Assembly (NCBI RefSeq): GCF_027571405.1
Contig: NZ_CP092968.1
Location: 1,054,001 to 1,118,000 of the forward strand
Length of the DNA: 64,000 nt
Direction of reading: 5' to 3'
DNA from: Methylocystis parvus OBBP
GTDB taxonomy: Bacteria > Pseudomonadota > Alphaproteobacteria > Rhizobiales > Beijerinckiaceae
The first letter of the stretch is position 1. The number at the start of each line of letters is the position of its first letter. Of this stretch, positions 1 through 7,623 are shown piece by piece. A program made the translations under genes and the position numbers. The notes under the pieces are model-generated. The model was not told where the DNA came from, ran no database searches, and saw only the letters and a program-made list of their open reading frames with translations.

Positions 1-154
1 AGCCCAACGCCTTGTCCTTCTTGCCGCCGCGACGGCGGTAATAGACATTGCCGAACTCGTCCGTCCCCACGCGCTCGCCATAAAGCATCGTCCACAACCC
101 CGTGGAGAGGGTCGCCTTGTTCCACCAGGTGAAGAATCGGGTGATGACGGACAT
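1..154 (-). CDS. NADH:ubiquinone oxidoreductase subunit NDUFA12 family (partial, N-terminal part)
   Basis: The minus strand from the ATG at 154 runs off the left window edge. About 51 residues are visible, beginning [16 protein letters not shown] and including [14 protein letters not shown]. The short aromatic N-terminus followed by the GExVGxDxxGNxYY block is the hallmark of the accessory complex I subunit NDUFA12 (17.2 kDa subunit), found in mitochondria and alphaproteobacteria. It sits on the peripheral arm of complex I at the cytoplasmic face. A GGAG ribosome-binding site lies about 9 bases upstream of the ATG. The rest of the gene is outside the window. The identification is by remembered family sequence, not by alignment. 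Confidence 0.85.
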   Translation of the reverse strand, partial: MSVITRFFTWWNKATLSTGLWTMLYGERVGTDEFGNVYYRRRGGKKDKALG

Positions 155-282
155 ACTGGCTCCGGCGTCTGGTCTGATTGCGCCCCTTATGGCGGCGGCG
201 GGGTCTGGTGTCCAGCGTTTCCGAGGCCCCTCCGGCTTCGGGAAGCATAGACCGAAAATTTGTCAACACGAAAGGGCCGTAT

Positions 283-1497
283 ATGGTCGAAGCCTCTCGC
301 GTCCAATGCCAATGCTGCGTCGTCGGCGGCGGTCCGGCCGGTCTGATGGCCGGCTTTCTGCTCGCTCGCGCGGGCGTCGATGTCGTCGTGATCGAGAAGC
401 ACGCGGACTTTCTGCGCGATTTCCGGGGCGATACGATCCATCCCTCGACCCTCAGAATCATGCAGGAGCTCGGCCTCCTCGAGGAGTTTCTGCGTCTGCC
501 GCACCAGAAAGCCTATGAGATCGGCGCCTGGATCGGGGATCGGAACTACGCTTTCGCGGATTTCGGCAGCCTGCCGAAGCCCTGCAATTTCATTGCGCTC
601 ATGCCGCAATGGGATTTTCTCGACTTCATCGCGAGCAAGGCGCGGACGCTCTCCAATTTCCGCCTGATGATGCGGACAGCCGCTGAACAGCTCATTTGGG
701 AGGGCGATCGAGTCGTCGGCGTCACGGCGGCCGCGCCGGAGGGCGCGATCGGGATCAAGGCCAACCTCGTCGTCGCGGCGGACGGACGAGGCTCGACATT
801 GCGTCCGGAGGCGCAGCTCCCGCTCGAGGATTTCGGCGCGCCGATGGACGTTTTCTGGTTCAGACTGCCGCGCAAGGCCGACGATCCGGGCCAGAGCTTC
901 GGGCGCATCGCCTCGGGCCGCATGATCGTCATGATCGACCGCGGCGACTATTGGCAGATCGGCTGGCTCATCCCGAAAGGCGGTGCGGCGGCCGCGCGCC
1001 AGGCCGGACTGGAATCGTTCCGCGCCGCGCTCTCGGGCGCCCTGCCCTTCCTCGCCGACAGGGTCGGAGCGATCGATATGTGGGATCAGGTCCACCTCCT
1101 GACCGTGCAGGTCAACCGGCTGACGAAATGGAGCCGCCCCGGCCTGCTTTGCATCGGCGACGCCGCCCACGCCATGTCGCCCGTCGGCGGCGTCGGCGTG
1201 AATCTCGCAATACAGGACGCCGTCGCGACCGCCAATCTGTTGGGGGCCAAGCTGCGCGCGGGAACTTTGACGGAGAGCGATCTCGCCGCGGTTCAAAAGC
1301 GCCGTGAATTCCCAGCCAAAGCGACGCAGCGAATACAGCTTGCGATCCAAAGCCGCGTCATCGCGAATGCGCTCGCGTCGGACAAGCCATTCGCGCCCCC
1401 GCTCGCCTTACGCCTTTTCGACGCCATTCCCTTCCTGCGGCGCATTCCGGCGCGGGTCATGGGCATTGGCCTGCGCCCGGAGCATGTCGCGAAATAA
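283..1497 (+). CDS. FAD-dependent aromatic-ring hydroxylase/UbiH-type monooxygenase
   Basis: A flavoprotein of about 404 residues in the PHBH/UbiH fold family. The dinucleotide-binding motif VVGGGPAGLMAG lies at residues 13-24, followed by an acidic strand end (VVIEKH). The DG motif (VVAADGRG) is around residue 167, and the second FAD motif GLLCIGDAAHAMSP is at 287-300, followed by GGVGVNLAIQDA. This is the standard group A flavin monooxygenase order. The frame is open from 178, but the ATG at 283 puts the Rossmann strand close to the N-terminus as in the family and has a GAAAGG site upstream, so I prefer it. The gene is convergent with the beta-propeller gene, with only two bases between the stops. 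The substrate cannot be told from sequence; a non-UbiH aromatic substrate is as likely as ubiquinone. Confidence 0.85.
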   Translation: MVEASRVQCQCCVVGGGPAGLMAGFLLARAGVDVVVIEKHADFLRDFRGDTIHPSTLRIMQELGLLEEFLRLPHQKAYEIGAWIGDRNYAFADFGSLPKPCNFIALMPQWDFLDFIASKARTLSNFRLMMRTAAEQLIWEGDRVVGVTAAAPEGAIGIKANLVVAADGRGSTLRPEAQLPLEDFGAPMDVFWFRLPRKADDPGQSFGRIASGRMIVMIDRGDYWQIGWLIPKGGAAAARQAGLESFRAALSGALPFLADRVGAIDMWDQVHLLTVQVNRLTKWSRPGLLCIGDAAHAMSPVGGVGVNLAIQDAVATANLLGAKLRAGTLTESDLAAVQKRREFPAKATQRIQLAIQSRVIANALASDKPFAPPLALRLFDAIPFLRRIPARVMGIGLRPEHVAK

Positions 1498-1499
1498 CG

Positions 1500-2450
1500 T
1501 CACTGCGACGGTCGGATGAAGGCGCCGAAGGCGCGCGGGCCGTCGCCCGTTTCGGCCTTGCCGAGGATCGCGAGCGACGCCGCGTCGATCGCCCAAAGCT
1601 CGTTGGAGAACCAGTTCGCAACGTAAACTCGTCTTCCGTCCGGGCTCGCAGCGACCCCCTCGGGATATTCGCCGACCTTGACGGTCCCGATGGGGGAGAG
1701 CGTTGCGGCGTCGAAGACGCTGACGCTTTCGGCGTGCTGATTGGCGACGAAAATGCGCCCGCCAGCGAGCGCGACCGTATAGGGACGGCTGCCGGTCTTC
1801 AGCGCCGCAAGGCGCTTGCGGCCCGCGATGTCGATAATGCTGACCGTGTCGGACTCGACGTCGGCCGTGTAGGCGCGCGCGCCGGCCGCGTCGATCGCGA
1901 CGCCGAAAGGGTGCCGGCCGACGGGGATCGTCGCGACGCGCTGGAAGGTCGCGGCCGCGATCACGGAGACCGCGTTGTCGTCTCGATCCGCGACGAGAAT
2001 CGTCTTGCCGTCCGGCGCCACGGCGACGCCCGACGCCATGGCGCCGACGCCGACGCTGCGCATTTCGCCCTTCTCCGGATCGATCTCGACCAGCCGGCGG
2101 CCGTAAAGATCGGCGACATAGACATGGCGCCCGTCGGGCGCGACGGCGACGCCAAGCGGGCCGCCTTCGATCGCGATCCGCCGTTCGACCTTGCGCGCCT
2201 TGGCGTCGATGACGGAAAGAAATTTCCCCTCCGGACTCGTGACATAGGCGCGCGCGCCGTCGCGGCTCACCGCGACGCCGGCCGGCTTGCCGCTGATGGG
2301 CAAGCGAGCGAGCGGCTGCATGGTCGCGGCGTCGATAATGTCGAGAGCGTCGACGCCCTGGGAGGTGACGAAAGCTTCGTCGGCGACGGCGGGGGACGCC
2401 AAAAAGAGCGCAAGCGACGCTACAAGGGAGCGCAGGCCTCGCAGGCGCAA
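1500..2450 (-). CDS. Periplasmic YVTN/YncE-like beta-propeller protein
   Basis: About 316 residues: a leader (LRSLVASLALFLASPAVA) followed by roughly seven repeats with the YVTN pattern (AYVTSPEGKFLSVIDA, VYVADLYGRRLVEIDP, VYVANWFSNELWAIDA). The family makes seven-bladed propellers that are exported and often accompany PQQ-dependent alcohol oxidation in methylotrophs. Just upstream on the same strand are two MxaD-like proteins, which fits a periplasmic role near methanol oxidation (inference). The frame stays open to 2711 without a signal-like start. The TTG at 2450 directly precedes the leader and has a GGAGGG stretch 4-8 bases ahead, so I use it. The open 5' extension is the repeat at 2451-2572 read through, not protein. 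Confidence 0.75.
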   Translation of the reverse strand: MRLRGLRSLVASLALFLASPAVADEAFVTSQGVDALDIIDAATMQPLARLPISGKPAGVAVSRDGARAYVTSPEGKFLSVIDAKARKVERRIAIEGGPLGVAVAPDGRHVYVADLYGRRLVEIDPEKGEMRSVGVGAMASGVAVAPDGKTILVADRDDNAVSVIAAATFQRVATIPVGRHPFGVAIDAAGARAYTADVESDTVSIIDIAGRKRLAALKTGSRPYTVALAGGRIFVANQHAESVSVFDAATLSPIGTVKVGEYPEGVAASPDGRRVYVANWFSNELWAIDAASLAILGKAETGDGPRAFGAFIRPSQ

Positions 2451-2572
2451 GCGCCCTCCCCAACCCTCCTCCGCAAGCGGGACAGGGGGCGTTTTCCGGC
2501 CGTCAGCGAGAGCGTGGATCGTGAGCGTCCCCTCTCCCGCGAAGCCGGGGAGGGACAGGGAGGGCGCGCGTC
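2451..2572. repeat. Palindromic GC-rich doublet repeat (family B)
   Basis: The gap between the beta-propeller and SRPBCC genes is made of two hairpin-forming arms in inverted orientation. The left arm has CCCTCCCCAACCCTCC with a GCAAGC loop; the right arm has CCGGGGAGGGACAGGGAGG. The same arrangement (CCCC..ACCCTCCCCC-loop-GGGGGAGGG and its mirror) occurs inside nrdJ at 9595-9708, so both copies belong to one dispersed family. It leaves an open reading frame through the region, which makes the downstream gene look longer than it is. Confidence 0.6.
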
Positions 2573-3175
2573 TCACTTCCCCTCCACCCGCGCCTTCAAG
2601 GCCGCAAGATTCGCCTTGTGCAGCTTCGTCACGGCGGCGAGCGCCGCATCGTCGTCGAGGCCGGGCGGCGGGTCGTTGAAAGGGTGGCCGCGATAGAAGC
2701 GGCCCTTCCATTCGGCGAGCGTCTTGCCGCCTTCGGCGGGCTTGGCCGTCACATGCGTCATATAGTTGATCGCAGGCAGGCGCTTGACGTCGTCATGGTC
2801 GCGATGGAAGGCAAGCGTCATGCGCTCGGGCTCCCATTTGACGAGCGTCTCTTCGATAGTCCCGCCATCGGCCATTACGAGCTTGCGCCTGCCCTGCCCC
2901 GGCATATCGCCGCCGCTCGCCTCCACGCGCAGGACGCCAGGCAGCCAGTCATAATGGGCGAAATCGCCAATGACCGCCCAGACCTTCTCCGGCGGCGCGT
3001 CGATCAGGATCGTCTCGACGGATTTGAGCGGGGCCGCGCCATGCGCGGCCCAGGAATTAGGGCCAGGAGCAATCGGCCCGGGAACCGGCGGCTCGGCGCC
3101 GGCCGCGAGGGCCGAGGCCAGAGGGGAGAGCGCCGCCAGCGCGAAAAGCGCGGCGCGGCGCGACAGGCTGGACAT
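2573..3175 (-). CDS. SRPBCC-family exported protein, MxaD-like paralogue 1
   Basis: About 200 residues. The N-terminus SLSRRAALFALAALSP is a leader, possibly twin-arginine type. The rest is a START-like SRPBCC domain: KSVETILIDAPPEKVWAVIGDF at the start, GGTIEETL in the middle, and the conserved ending EWKGRFYRGHPFNDPPPGLDDDAA. The same skeleton occurs in the next gene upstream (3244-3795) and in MxaD of methylotrophs, a small periplasmic protein linked to methanol dehydrogenase. A good ribosome-binding site (GGGAGGATC) precedes the ATG. It probably lies in one transcript with the MxaD-like gene and the beta-propeller gene. A role in periplasmic methanol oxidation is inferred from homology and neighbourhood only. 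Confidence 0.8.
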   Translation of the reverse strand: MSSLSRRAALFALAALSPLASALAAGAEPPVPGPIAPGPNSWAAHGAAPLKSVETILIDAPPEKVWAVIGDFAHYDWLPGVLRVEASGGDMPGQGRRKLVMADGGTIEETLVKWEPERMTLAFHRDHDDVKRLPAINYMTHVTAKPAEGGKTLAEWKGRFYRGHPFNDPPPGLDDDAALAAVTKLHKANLAALKARVEGK

Positions 3176-3205
3176 ATCGATCCTCCCGGCGCCCCTCTCG
3201 CGCTG

Positions 3206-3245
3206 AGATTTCCTGCGCCGCGATTAGATTTCCTGCGCCGCGATT
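3206..3245. repeat. Perfect 20-bp tandem duplication at the mxaD-like stop codon
   Basis: The unit agatttcctgcgccgcgatt occurs twice back to back (3206-3225 and 3226-3245). The second copy ends inside the stop codon of the MxaD-like gene (minus strand, stop at 3244-3246). It looks like a recent slippage duplication in the intergenic spacer. Confidence 0.9.
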
Positions 3246-3795
3246 ACTTGCCTTCGACCTTCGTCTTTAGCGACGCGAGGCCGGACTTGTAGATGTCGGT
3301 CACAGCCTTGAGCGCGGCTTCGTCGGAGAGTTCCGGCGGCGGGTCGTTGTTCATGAAGCCGCGATAGAAAGCGCCCTTCCACTCGACCTCAGCCTTGCCG
3401 CCGACATCCTTCACGGAGATCGTCGCGGAGTAATTGTTCACCGGCAGGACTTTCACGTCGACATTGTCGATACGGTATTTGATCGACTTGCCGGCCGCGT
3501 CGTAGGATTCGAGCGACTCGTCGATCACGCCGCCATTCTTGAGCGTCAGTTTGCGCTTCGCGCCCTTGTCGTTTCCGCCCGTTCCTTCCGTCTTGGCGAC
3601 GGGCGGGAGCCAGCTCATGTCCTGAAAATTGCCGACGACTTCCCACACCTTGTCGGCCGGCGCATTGATCTCGACCTTCTCGACGACCTTCTGGCGCGAG
3701 GGGCCGTGCGCGACGGCCGGGGCCATGACGAGCCCGGCGGAAACGAGCGACAGGGCCGCAACGACGACAGCGCGGCGCGCAATCACAAAGGACAT
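3244..3795 (-). CDS. mxaD: MxaD-like SRPBCC periplasmic protein, paralogue 2
   Basis: 183 residues with a clear Sec leader (VVVAALSLVSAGLVMAPAVAHG) and a mature domain beginning GPSRQKVVEKVEINAPADKVW. Conserved blocks KRKLTLKNGGVIDE, VKVLPVNNYSATI and EWKGAFYRGFMNNDPPPELSDEAA match what I remember of MxaD from the mxa operon of methylotrophs, where it affects methanol dehydrogenase-cytochrome cL interaction. An AGGAGA site precedes the ATG. No mxaF, mxaG or xoxF is visible in the window, so the symbol records family resemblance; this copy may serve another PQQ enzyme. It is about twenty residues shorter than its downstream paralogue. Confidence 0.75.
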   Translation of the reverse strand: MSFVIARRAVVVAALSLVSAGLVMAPAVAHGPSRQKVVEKVEINAPADKVWEVVGNFQDMSWLPPVAKTEGTGGNDKGAKRKLTLKNGGVIDESLESYDAAGKSIKYRIDNVDVKVLPVNNYSATISVKDVGGKAEVEWKGAFYRGFMNNDPPPELSDEAALKAVTDIYKSGLASLKTKVEGK

Positions 3796-3905
3796 GGGAA
3801 TATCTCCTGGGGAACCTCACCTGGGCCGCCTCTTCGGGGCGGTCCCGCACATAAGGGCGCCGGAAGCGGCGGCGTCAAGGGCGCGCCGTAAAGATCGGCT
3901 GCAGG

Positions 3906-4856
3906 TCAATCTTCGGTCGGAGTTTCAGCTTCCGGCTCGTCTTCGGCGCAAGCTTCCCCGTCGGCGGGCGCCAGGCTCTTGCGCCGAAACCGATTGAGGC
4001 CGGCTCCCGCATCGGCGTCGGCGAAATAGACGAATTTCGTGGCCAGGCCCCACATCTCCCGCTCTTCGGCGAGGGTCTCCGGCAAAGACAGGCCGAGGCT
4101 ATCCGCAAGCTTGACCCGACCAATATTGACGAGCGCCTGAACGGAGTAAGCCCATTCATCCGTCGCCCTTATCGCGATCCAGTGAGAAAGAAACGCCACG
4201 AAAAGCGGAGGCGCGGCCAGAATGAATATCGTCCTGTCGTAATCCTCCAAGACGCCGGTGACGACGGTCGCGACCGCGAGAAACAGGCTCAGAAAAACGC
4301 CGGCCACGAAAAAATCGACGGATGACTGAGCCTGCTCGATCTTCTGTTGAATATATTTGGGAGCGACGGCGTAAAGCTCGTGCCACAGCGTTTGGGAATC
4401 GAGATTGAAGCGGGTTTTCCCATATGTCTCGAACGCCCTGATGGCGTTTCCGAACTTGGAGGGAACGATCTGATCGTCCCGCATCGGGTAGCGGGCATAG
4501 TCTTCGAGCGTCAAGCCAAAAGGCCATCCGGATCCTCCGGCTCGTACCGCGGCGTCGAAAGCTCTTTTGATGCGCAAATGCCGTTTCACGCCCGCCGCCT
4601 TGAGCCATCGCGGCCAGAGCAGATATCCTTCGAGTATGCGATAAAGCGGGGTCCGAAGCGCCGCGAGGCAGGTGGCGATCATCGCGGTCAGCCCCAAATA
4701 GGCGACTTTCGTATCGATCTCGAATTCGGTCGGCGCATATTTGTGCAGCGACAGCGCCTCCGGATAGATGAGAAGGGCATAATAGGCGATGGCGACGGCG
4801 CTCGGGAACGCCCAAGCGTACAAGCTCGCCCAAACGCTCTTGAGTAGTTCCGACAT
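3906..4856 (-). CDS. Uncharacterised inner-membrane protein (about 4 TM segments)
   Basis: 316 residues I do not recognise. Two hydrophobic segments lie near the N-terminus (around residues 15-32 and 50-68) and two more around 185-205 and 212-232, which suggests both ends are cytoplasmic. A soluble, basic stretch lies between them, and the C-terminus is strongly acidic (EDEPEAETPTED). There are no catalytic-looking motifs. A tiny proline-rich ORF ends 23 bases upstream on the same strand and may be co-transcribed. The reading frame is unambiguous by length and by its typical third-position GC. Confidence 0.7.
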   Translation of the reverse strand: MSELLKSVWASLYAWAFPSAVAIAYYALLIYPEALSLHKYAPTEFEIDTKVAYLGLTAMIATCLAALRTPLYRILEGYLLWPRWLKAAGVKRHLRIKRAFDAAVRAGGSGWPFGLTLEDYARYPMRDDQIVPSKFGNAIRAFETYGKTRFNLDSQTLWHELYAVAPKYIQQKIEQAQSSVDFFVAGVFLSLFLAVATVVTGVLEDYDRTIFILAAPPLFVAFLSHWIAIRATDEWAYSVQALVNIGRVKLADSLGLSLPETLAEEREMWGLATKFVYFADADAGAGLNRFRRKSLAPADGEACAEDEPEAETPTED

Positions 4857-4879
4857 CGCCCCTCGCTTGCGCGCGTCGA

Positions 4880-4975
4880 CTAAGACAGAGGGTGCGGCGT
4901 CGGGAGAGGCATTGGATCCGGCGGCCCCGGCGGCCGCGGACCTCTGATATCCTGTGGCTTAGGTTTGGCGGACAT
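4880..4975 (-). CDS. Small proline-rich peptide, candidate
   Basis: A 31-codon ORF with ATG at 4975 preceded by a strong GAGGGAGGG ribosome-binding site. The peptide is mostly Pro, Gly, Lys and Arg (MSAKPKPQDIRGPRPPGPPD at its start) and ends 23 bases before the membrane-protein gene. The good Shine-Dalgarno site and the spacing argue for translation, perhaps coupled to the downstream gene. No family is recognised. At this length the ORF could still arise by chance. Confidence 0.4.
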   Translation of the reverse strand: MSAKPKPQDIRGPRPPGPPDPMPLPTPHPLS

Positions 4976-5165
4976 GTGAGCCCTCCCTCGCGGTTGAGCC
5001 GAAATGGTTTCGTAGCGACAACGTCCGTGACGTTGGGATTGTTTGCATGCGCTGTCAATGACTGATTGCTTCGCGGACTGATTGCTTCGCGCGCATCGCC
5101 TCAAAACGCCGCGCGTCCGTCGTCTCTGTCACAACTGCGTCTCACAGAGCCGCCATCTGCCGACC

Positions 5166-5906
5166 ATGCCCTATTTTCGCGCTCTCGCCTTCGTCGCCGC
5201 GCTTGTCGGCGCCTTCGTCTTTCTCGTTCCCGTTCAGGCCCTCGCCCGGCGGCGCGACTGGGCCGTTCAGCACAGGATTCAGACGAGCTTTTGCCGCGCG
5301 GTCTGCGCGGCGATCGGGATCAAGGTGACGCCGATCGGCGCCCTGCCCGCCCGAGGCCCGCGCTTTGTCGTCGCCAATCACGTCTCCTGGACCGACATCA
5401 TCGCGCTGGCGAGCCTTTATCCGCTCACCTTTCTGGCGAAGAGCGAAGTCGCGCATTGGCCCGTTCTCGGCTTTCTTGCGCGGCTGCAGGGCACGGTCTT
5501 CGTGCCGCGCAGTTCGCGAAAGGACATTCCGGCGGTCAACGCCGCGCTTTGCAACGCGTTGCGCAAAGGGCGCGATATCGTGGTGTTTCCCGAAGGGACG
5601 TCGAGCGACGGCGCCGCCGTGCTGCCTTTCAAGCCCGCGCATTTCGACGCGATACAAAATTTCGACGGCGTCCTGGCGGTGACGCCCGTCGCCATTTCCT
5701 ATATGGACGGCGCGCAGGCCATCGATGTCGGCTGGTATGGCGACATGACTTTCCTCCCGCATCTTTGGAGCCTGATGAAACGCGGCGGCGTGGAGTGCCG
5801 CATCGCCTTCTGCGAGGCGACGGATGCGGGAGGAAAGGATCGCAAACGGCTCGCAAACGAGACGGAGGCGCAGGTGCGTGCGAAATTGACGAAGATGAGG
5901 ACTTGA
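5166..5906 (+). CDS. olsA: 1-acylglycerol-3-phosphate acyltransferase family, probable OlsA
   Basis: A PlsC-family acyltransferase of about 246 residues. It has an N-terminal membrane segment (FRALAFVAALVGAFVFLVPV), the catalytic NHVSWTD box (H72, D77), and the phosphate-binding FPEGTSSDG box at 141-149. It faces an OlsB homologue end to end. OlsB makes lyso-ornithine lipid and OlsA adds the second acyl chain, so the pair suggests ornithine-lipid synthesis rather than general phosphatidate synthesis. That assignment rests on context; motif-wise it could be an ordinary PlsC. The open frame begins earlier (5082, TTG), but the ATG at 5166 places the membrane helix at the N-terminus. Confidence 0.75.
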   Translation: MPYFRALAFVAALVGAFVFLVPVQALARRRDWAVQHRIQTSFCRAVCAAIGIKVTPIGALPARGPRFVVANHVSWTDIIALASLYPLTFLAKSEVAHWPVLGFLARLQGTVFVPRSSRKDIPAVNAALCNALRKGRDIVVFPEGTSSDGAAVLPFKPAHFDAIQNFDGVLAVTPVAISYMDGAQAIDVGWYGDMTFLPHLWSLMKRGGVECRIAFCEATDAGGKDRKRLANETEAQVRAKLTKMRT

Positions 5907-5916
5907 AGCTTGCGGC

Positions 5917-6031
5917 CGTCATTGCGAGCGAAGCGACGCAATTCGGCGCCGCGTCGTCGTCCTGAATTGCTTCGTCGCATTTTCTCAAAGTCGGGCATAC
6001 CCGACTTCGCATATGCTCCTCGCAATGACGG
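5917..6031. repeat. Inverted-repeat element (family C)
   Basis: The gap between convergent olsA and olsB carries outer arms CCGTCATTGCGAG (left) and CTCGCAATGACGG (right). Inner arms are GCGACGCAATTC and GAATTGCTTCGTCGC, and a small hairpin aagtcgggcatacccgactt lies between them. It resembles the dispersed 'attgcgagcgaagcgacgcaat' repeats I know from many alphaproteobacterial genomes. It may also act as a bidirectional terminator. Confidence 0.8.
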
Positions 6032-6048
6032 AATTGGGATGCGCCGCC

Positions 6049-6945
6049 TTACGCCGCGTGCCGCTCCACGCCGCTGAAATAGTCGATATAGCGCTGGCTC
6101 ATCTGCGCGACGGGCATCACGACGAAAACGTCCGTCGTGTTGAATTTTATGTCCACCACGGCGCCGTCGCCGAAGCGTGCGCCGAGCCGCAGATAGCCCT
6201 TGATGAGCGGCGACAGCGCGTCCTTCGCCTCCTTGGCGTCGAGCGCATCCTTGGAGATCATCGCCATCGGCAGATAGAGATCGTTCTTCGCCTTCACTTT
6301 CCATTCGCCCTGTGCGCCGGCGTAATGCGCGAGATAGCTCAGCGCCTGCGCATGGGCGAGCGGGCTCACGCCCGGAAAGCTCGCGCAGCCGATCATCACG
6401 TCGATCTTGTGCGCCCGGATATAGGCGAGAAGGCCGCGCCAGAGCAGTTCGATCGTGCGCTTGCTGCGATGCGACTCGAGAACGCAGGAGCGCCCGAGTT
6501 CGAGAATGCGCTTGCCCGCGTGACGCGCGAGCAGCGGCGCAATGTCGTATTCGCCCGCCGAATAGAAGCCGCCGGCCTTCTGCGCCATGTCGCCGCGCAG
6601 CAGACGGTAGGCGCCGACGATCTTCGGCCTCGTCTTGCCGCGCTTGTTCTTCCAATCATGGTCGATGACGATCAGATGATCGCAATATTTGTCGAATTTA
6701 TCCGCGTCCCGGCGCGTAAATGCGGTCTTGGCGTCCGGAATCGCGCCGCCTTCCTTATAGAAGACCTCATAGCGCAGGCGCTGCGCCTTGCGGATTTCGC
6801 CCTTGCCGCGGGCCAGACGCGCCTCCAATGCCCCGAGGCGGCCCAGCGTCTCGCCGAGCGTCGTTTTATGGGGCGACGGCGGCTGGAGGTTGGTCAGGGC
6901 GGCGATTGTCCGGCCAAGGTCCGCGTGGCTAGTCCACATCCGCAT
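6049..6945 (-). CDS. olsB: Ornithine-acyl[ACP] N-acyltransferase OlsB-like (GNAT/hemolysin-type)
   Basis: 298 residues. The central region reads RKAQRLRYEVFYKEGGA, then a long insertion, KIVGAYRLLR, ILELGRSCV and SKRTIELLWRGLLAYI. This is the order of the OlsB/acyl-homoserine-lactone-synthase-like acyltransferases that move a 3-hydroxyacyl chain from ACP to the alpha-amino group of ornithine. The C-terminus ending in DVFVVMPVAQMSQRYIDYF is typical of rhizobial OlsB relatives. GGAG lies upstream of the ATG. It is convergent with the PlsC-type gene, which would complete the two-step pathway at the inner membrane. A related amino-acid acyl acceptor cannot be excluded. Confidence 0.8.
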   Translation of the reverse strand: MRMWTSHADLGRTIAALTNLQPPSPHKTTLGETLGRLGALEARLARGKGEIRKAQRLRYEVFYKEGGAIPDAKTAFTRRDADKFDKYCDHLIVIDHDWKNKRGKTRPKIVGAYRLLRGDMAQKAGGFYSAGEYDIAPLLARHAGKRILELGRSCVLESHRSKRTIELLWRGLLAYIRAHKIDVMIGCASFPGVSPLAHAQALSYLAHYAGAQGEWKVKAKNDLYLPMAMISKDALDAKEAKDALSPLIKGYLRLGARFGDGAVVDIKFNTTDVFVVMPVAQMSQRYIDYFSGVERHAA

Positions 6946-7068
6946 TGGTTCTCCGCATCCACGGAAAATTGTTCATCACGATTCCACAAAGCTTTTGTGA
7001 CGCGCCCGACCGGTGACTTGGGCGCAAGAGCGCTTTAGTTTCCCGCGCGAATCGTCGGGAGGGCGTAG

Positions 7069-7623
7069 ATGAGTTTGGCGCGCATTGGTCTGGCTGCGGG
7101 GTTCCTCTTTTCTGTCGCGCCGGTCCGGGCGGAAGAGATCGTCCCCCTCGCTGGCTGCTATGCGCGCCTATACGACGCGGCCTGGCTGAAGGCGCATCCC
7201 GGGCAGATCGTCCGCCGCGTCACGCTCTCGGTTACAAAGACCGCCGTGCCGCGGACGCCGGGCGAAACGCAGCCGATCCTTGCGGACGCGACGCTCGCCA
7301 TGTGGTCGGGCCAAACCTCCTTCAGCACCGTGGGCGCCTGCTATTGGGAGCGCGTCGGCCTCGCCTGCAACGCGGCGCTCTCCGCCGAGGAGAGGCGCCT
7401 GTGCAAGACCAAGGAGGATGGCGTACGCGACTGCCGCCTCTCCATGACCGATTCGGGCTCTTTCGCGCTGACGCAAAAGCCCGAGGGGCTGCTCGTGACC
7501 GTCCGGGAGCGCCTGGAACTGCTCGGCCCTATGGACCGGGCGTCCTTCCTTTATCTCAGCCCCTCCAACGCCGAGAACCACGCCTTCCTACTCCAGCCCG
7601 TCCCGGAGGCGAATTGCAAATAG
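7069..7623 (+). CDS. Uncharacterised exported protein
   Basis: 184 residues with a signal peptide (ARIGLAAGFLFSVAPVRAEE) and a mature part with six cysteines, including CYARLYDAAWLK, CYWERVGLACN, LCKTKEDGVRDC and a Cys near the C-terminus. Cysteine pairs suggest disulphides and a periplasmic location. A strong ribosome-binding site (CGGGAGGG) precedes the ATG. I recognise no family. Its neighbours, olsB and nrdJ, give no functional hint. Confidence 0.75.
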   Translation: MSLARIGLAAGFLFSVAPVRAEEIVPLAGCYARLYDAAWLKAHPGQIVRRVTLSVTKTAVPRTPGETQPILADATLAMWSGQTSFSTVGACYWERVGLACNAALSAEERRLCKTKEDGVRDCRLSMTDSGSFALTQKPEGLLVTVRERLELLGPMDRASFLYLSPSNAENHAFLLQPVPEANCK

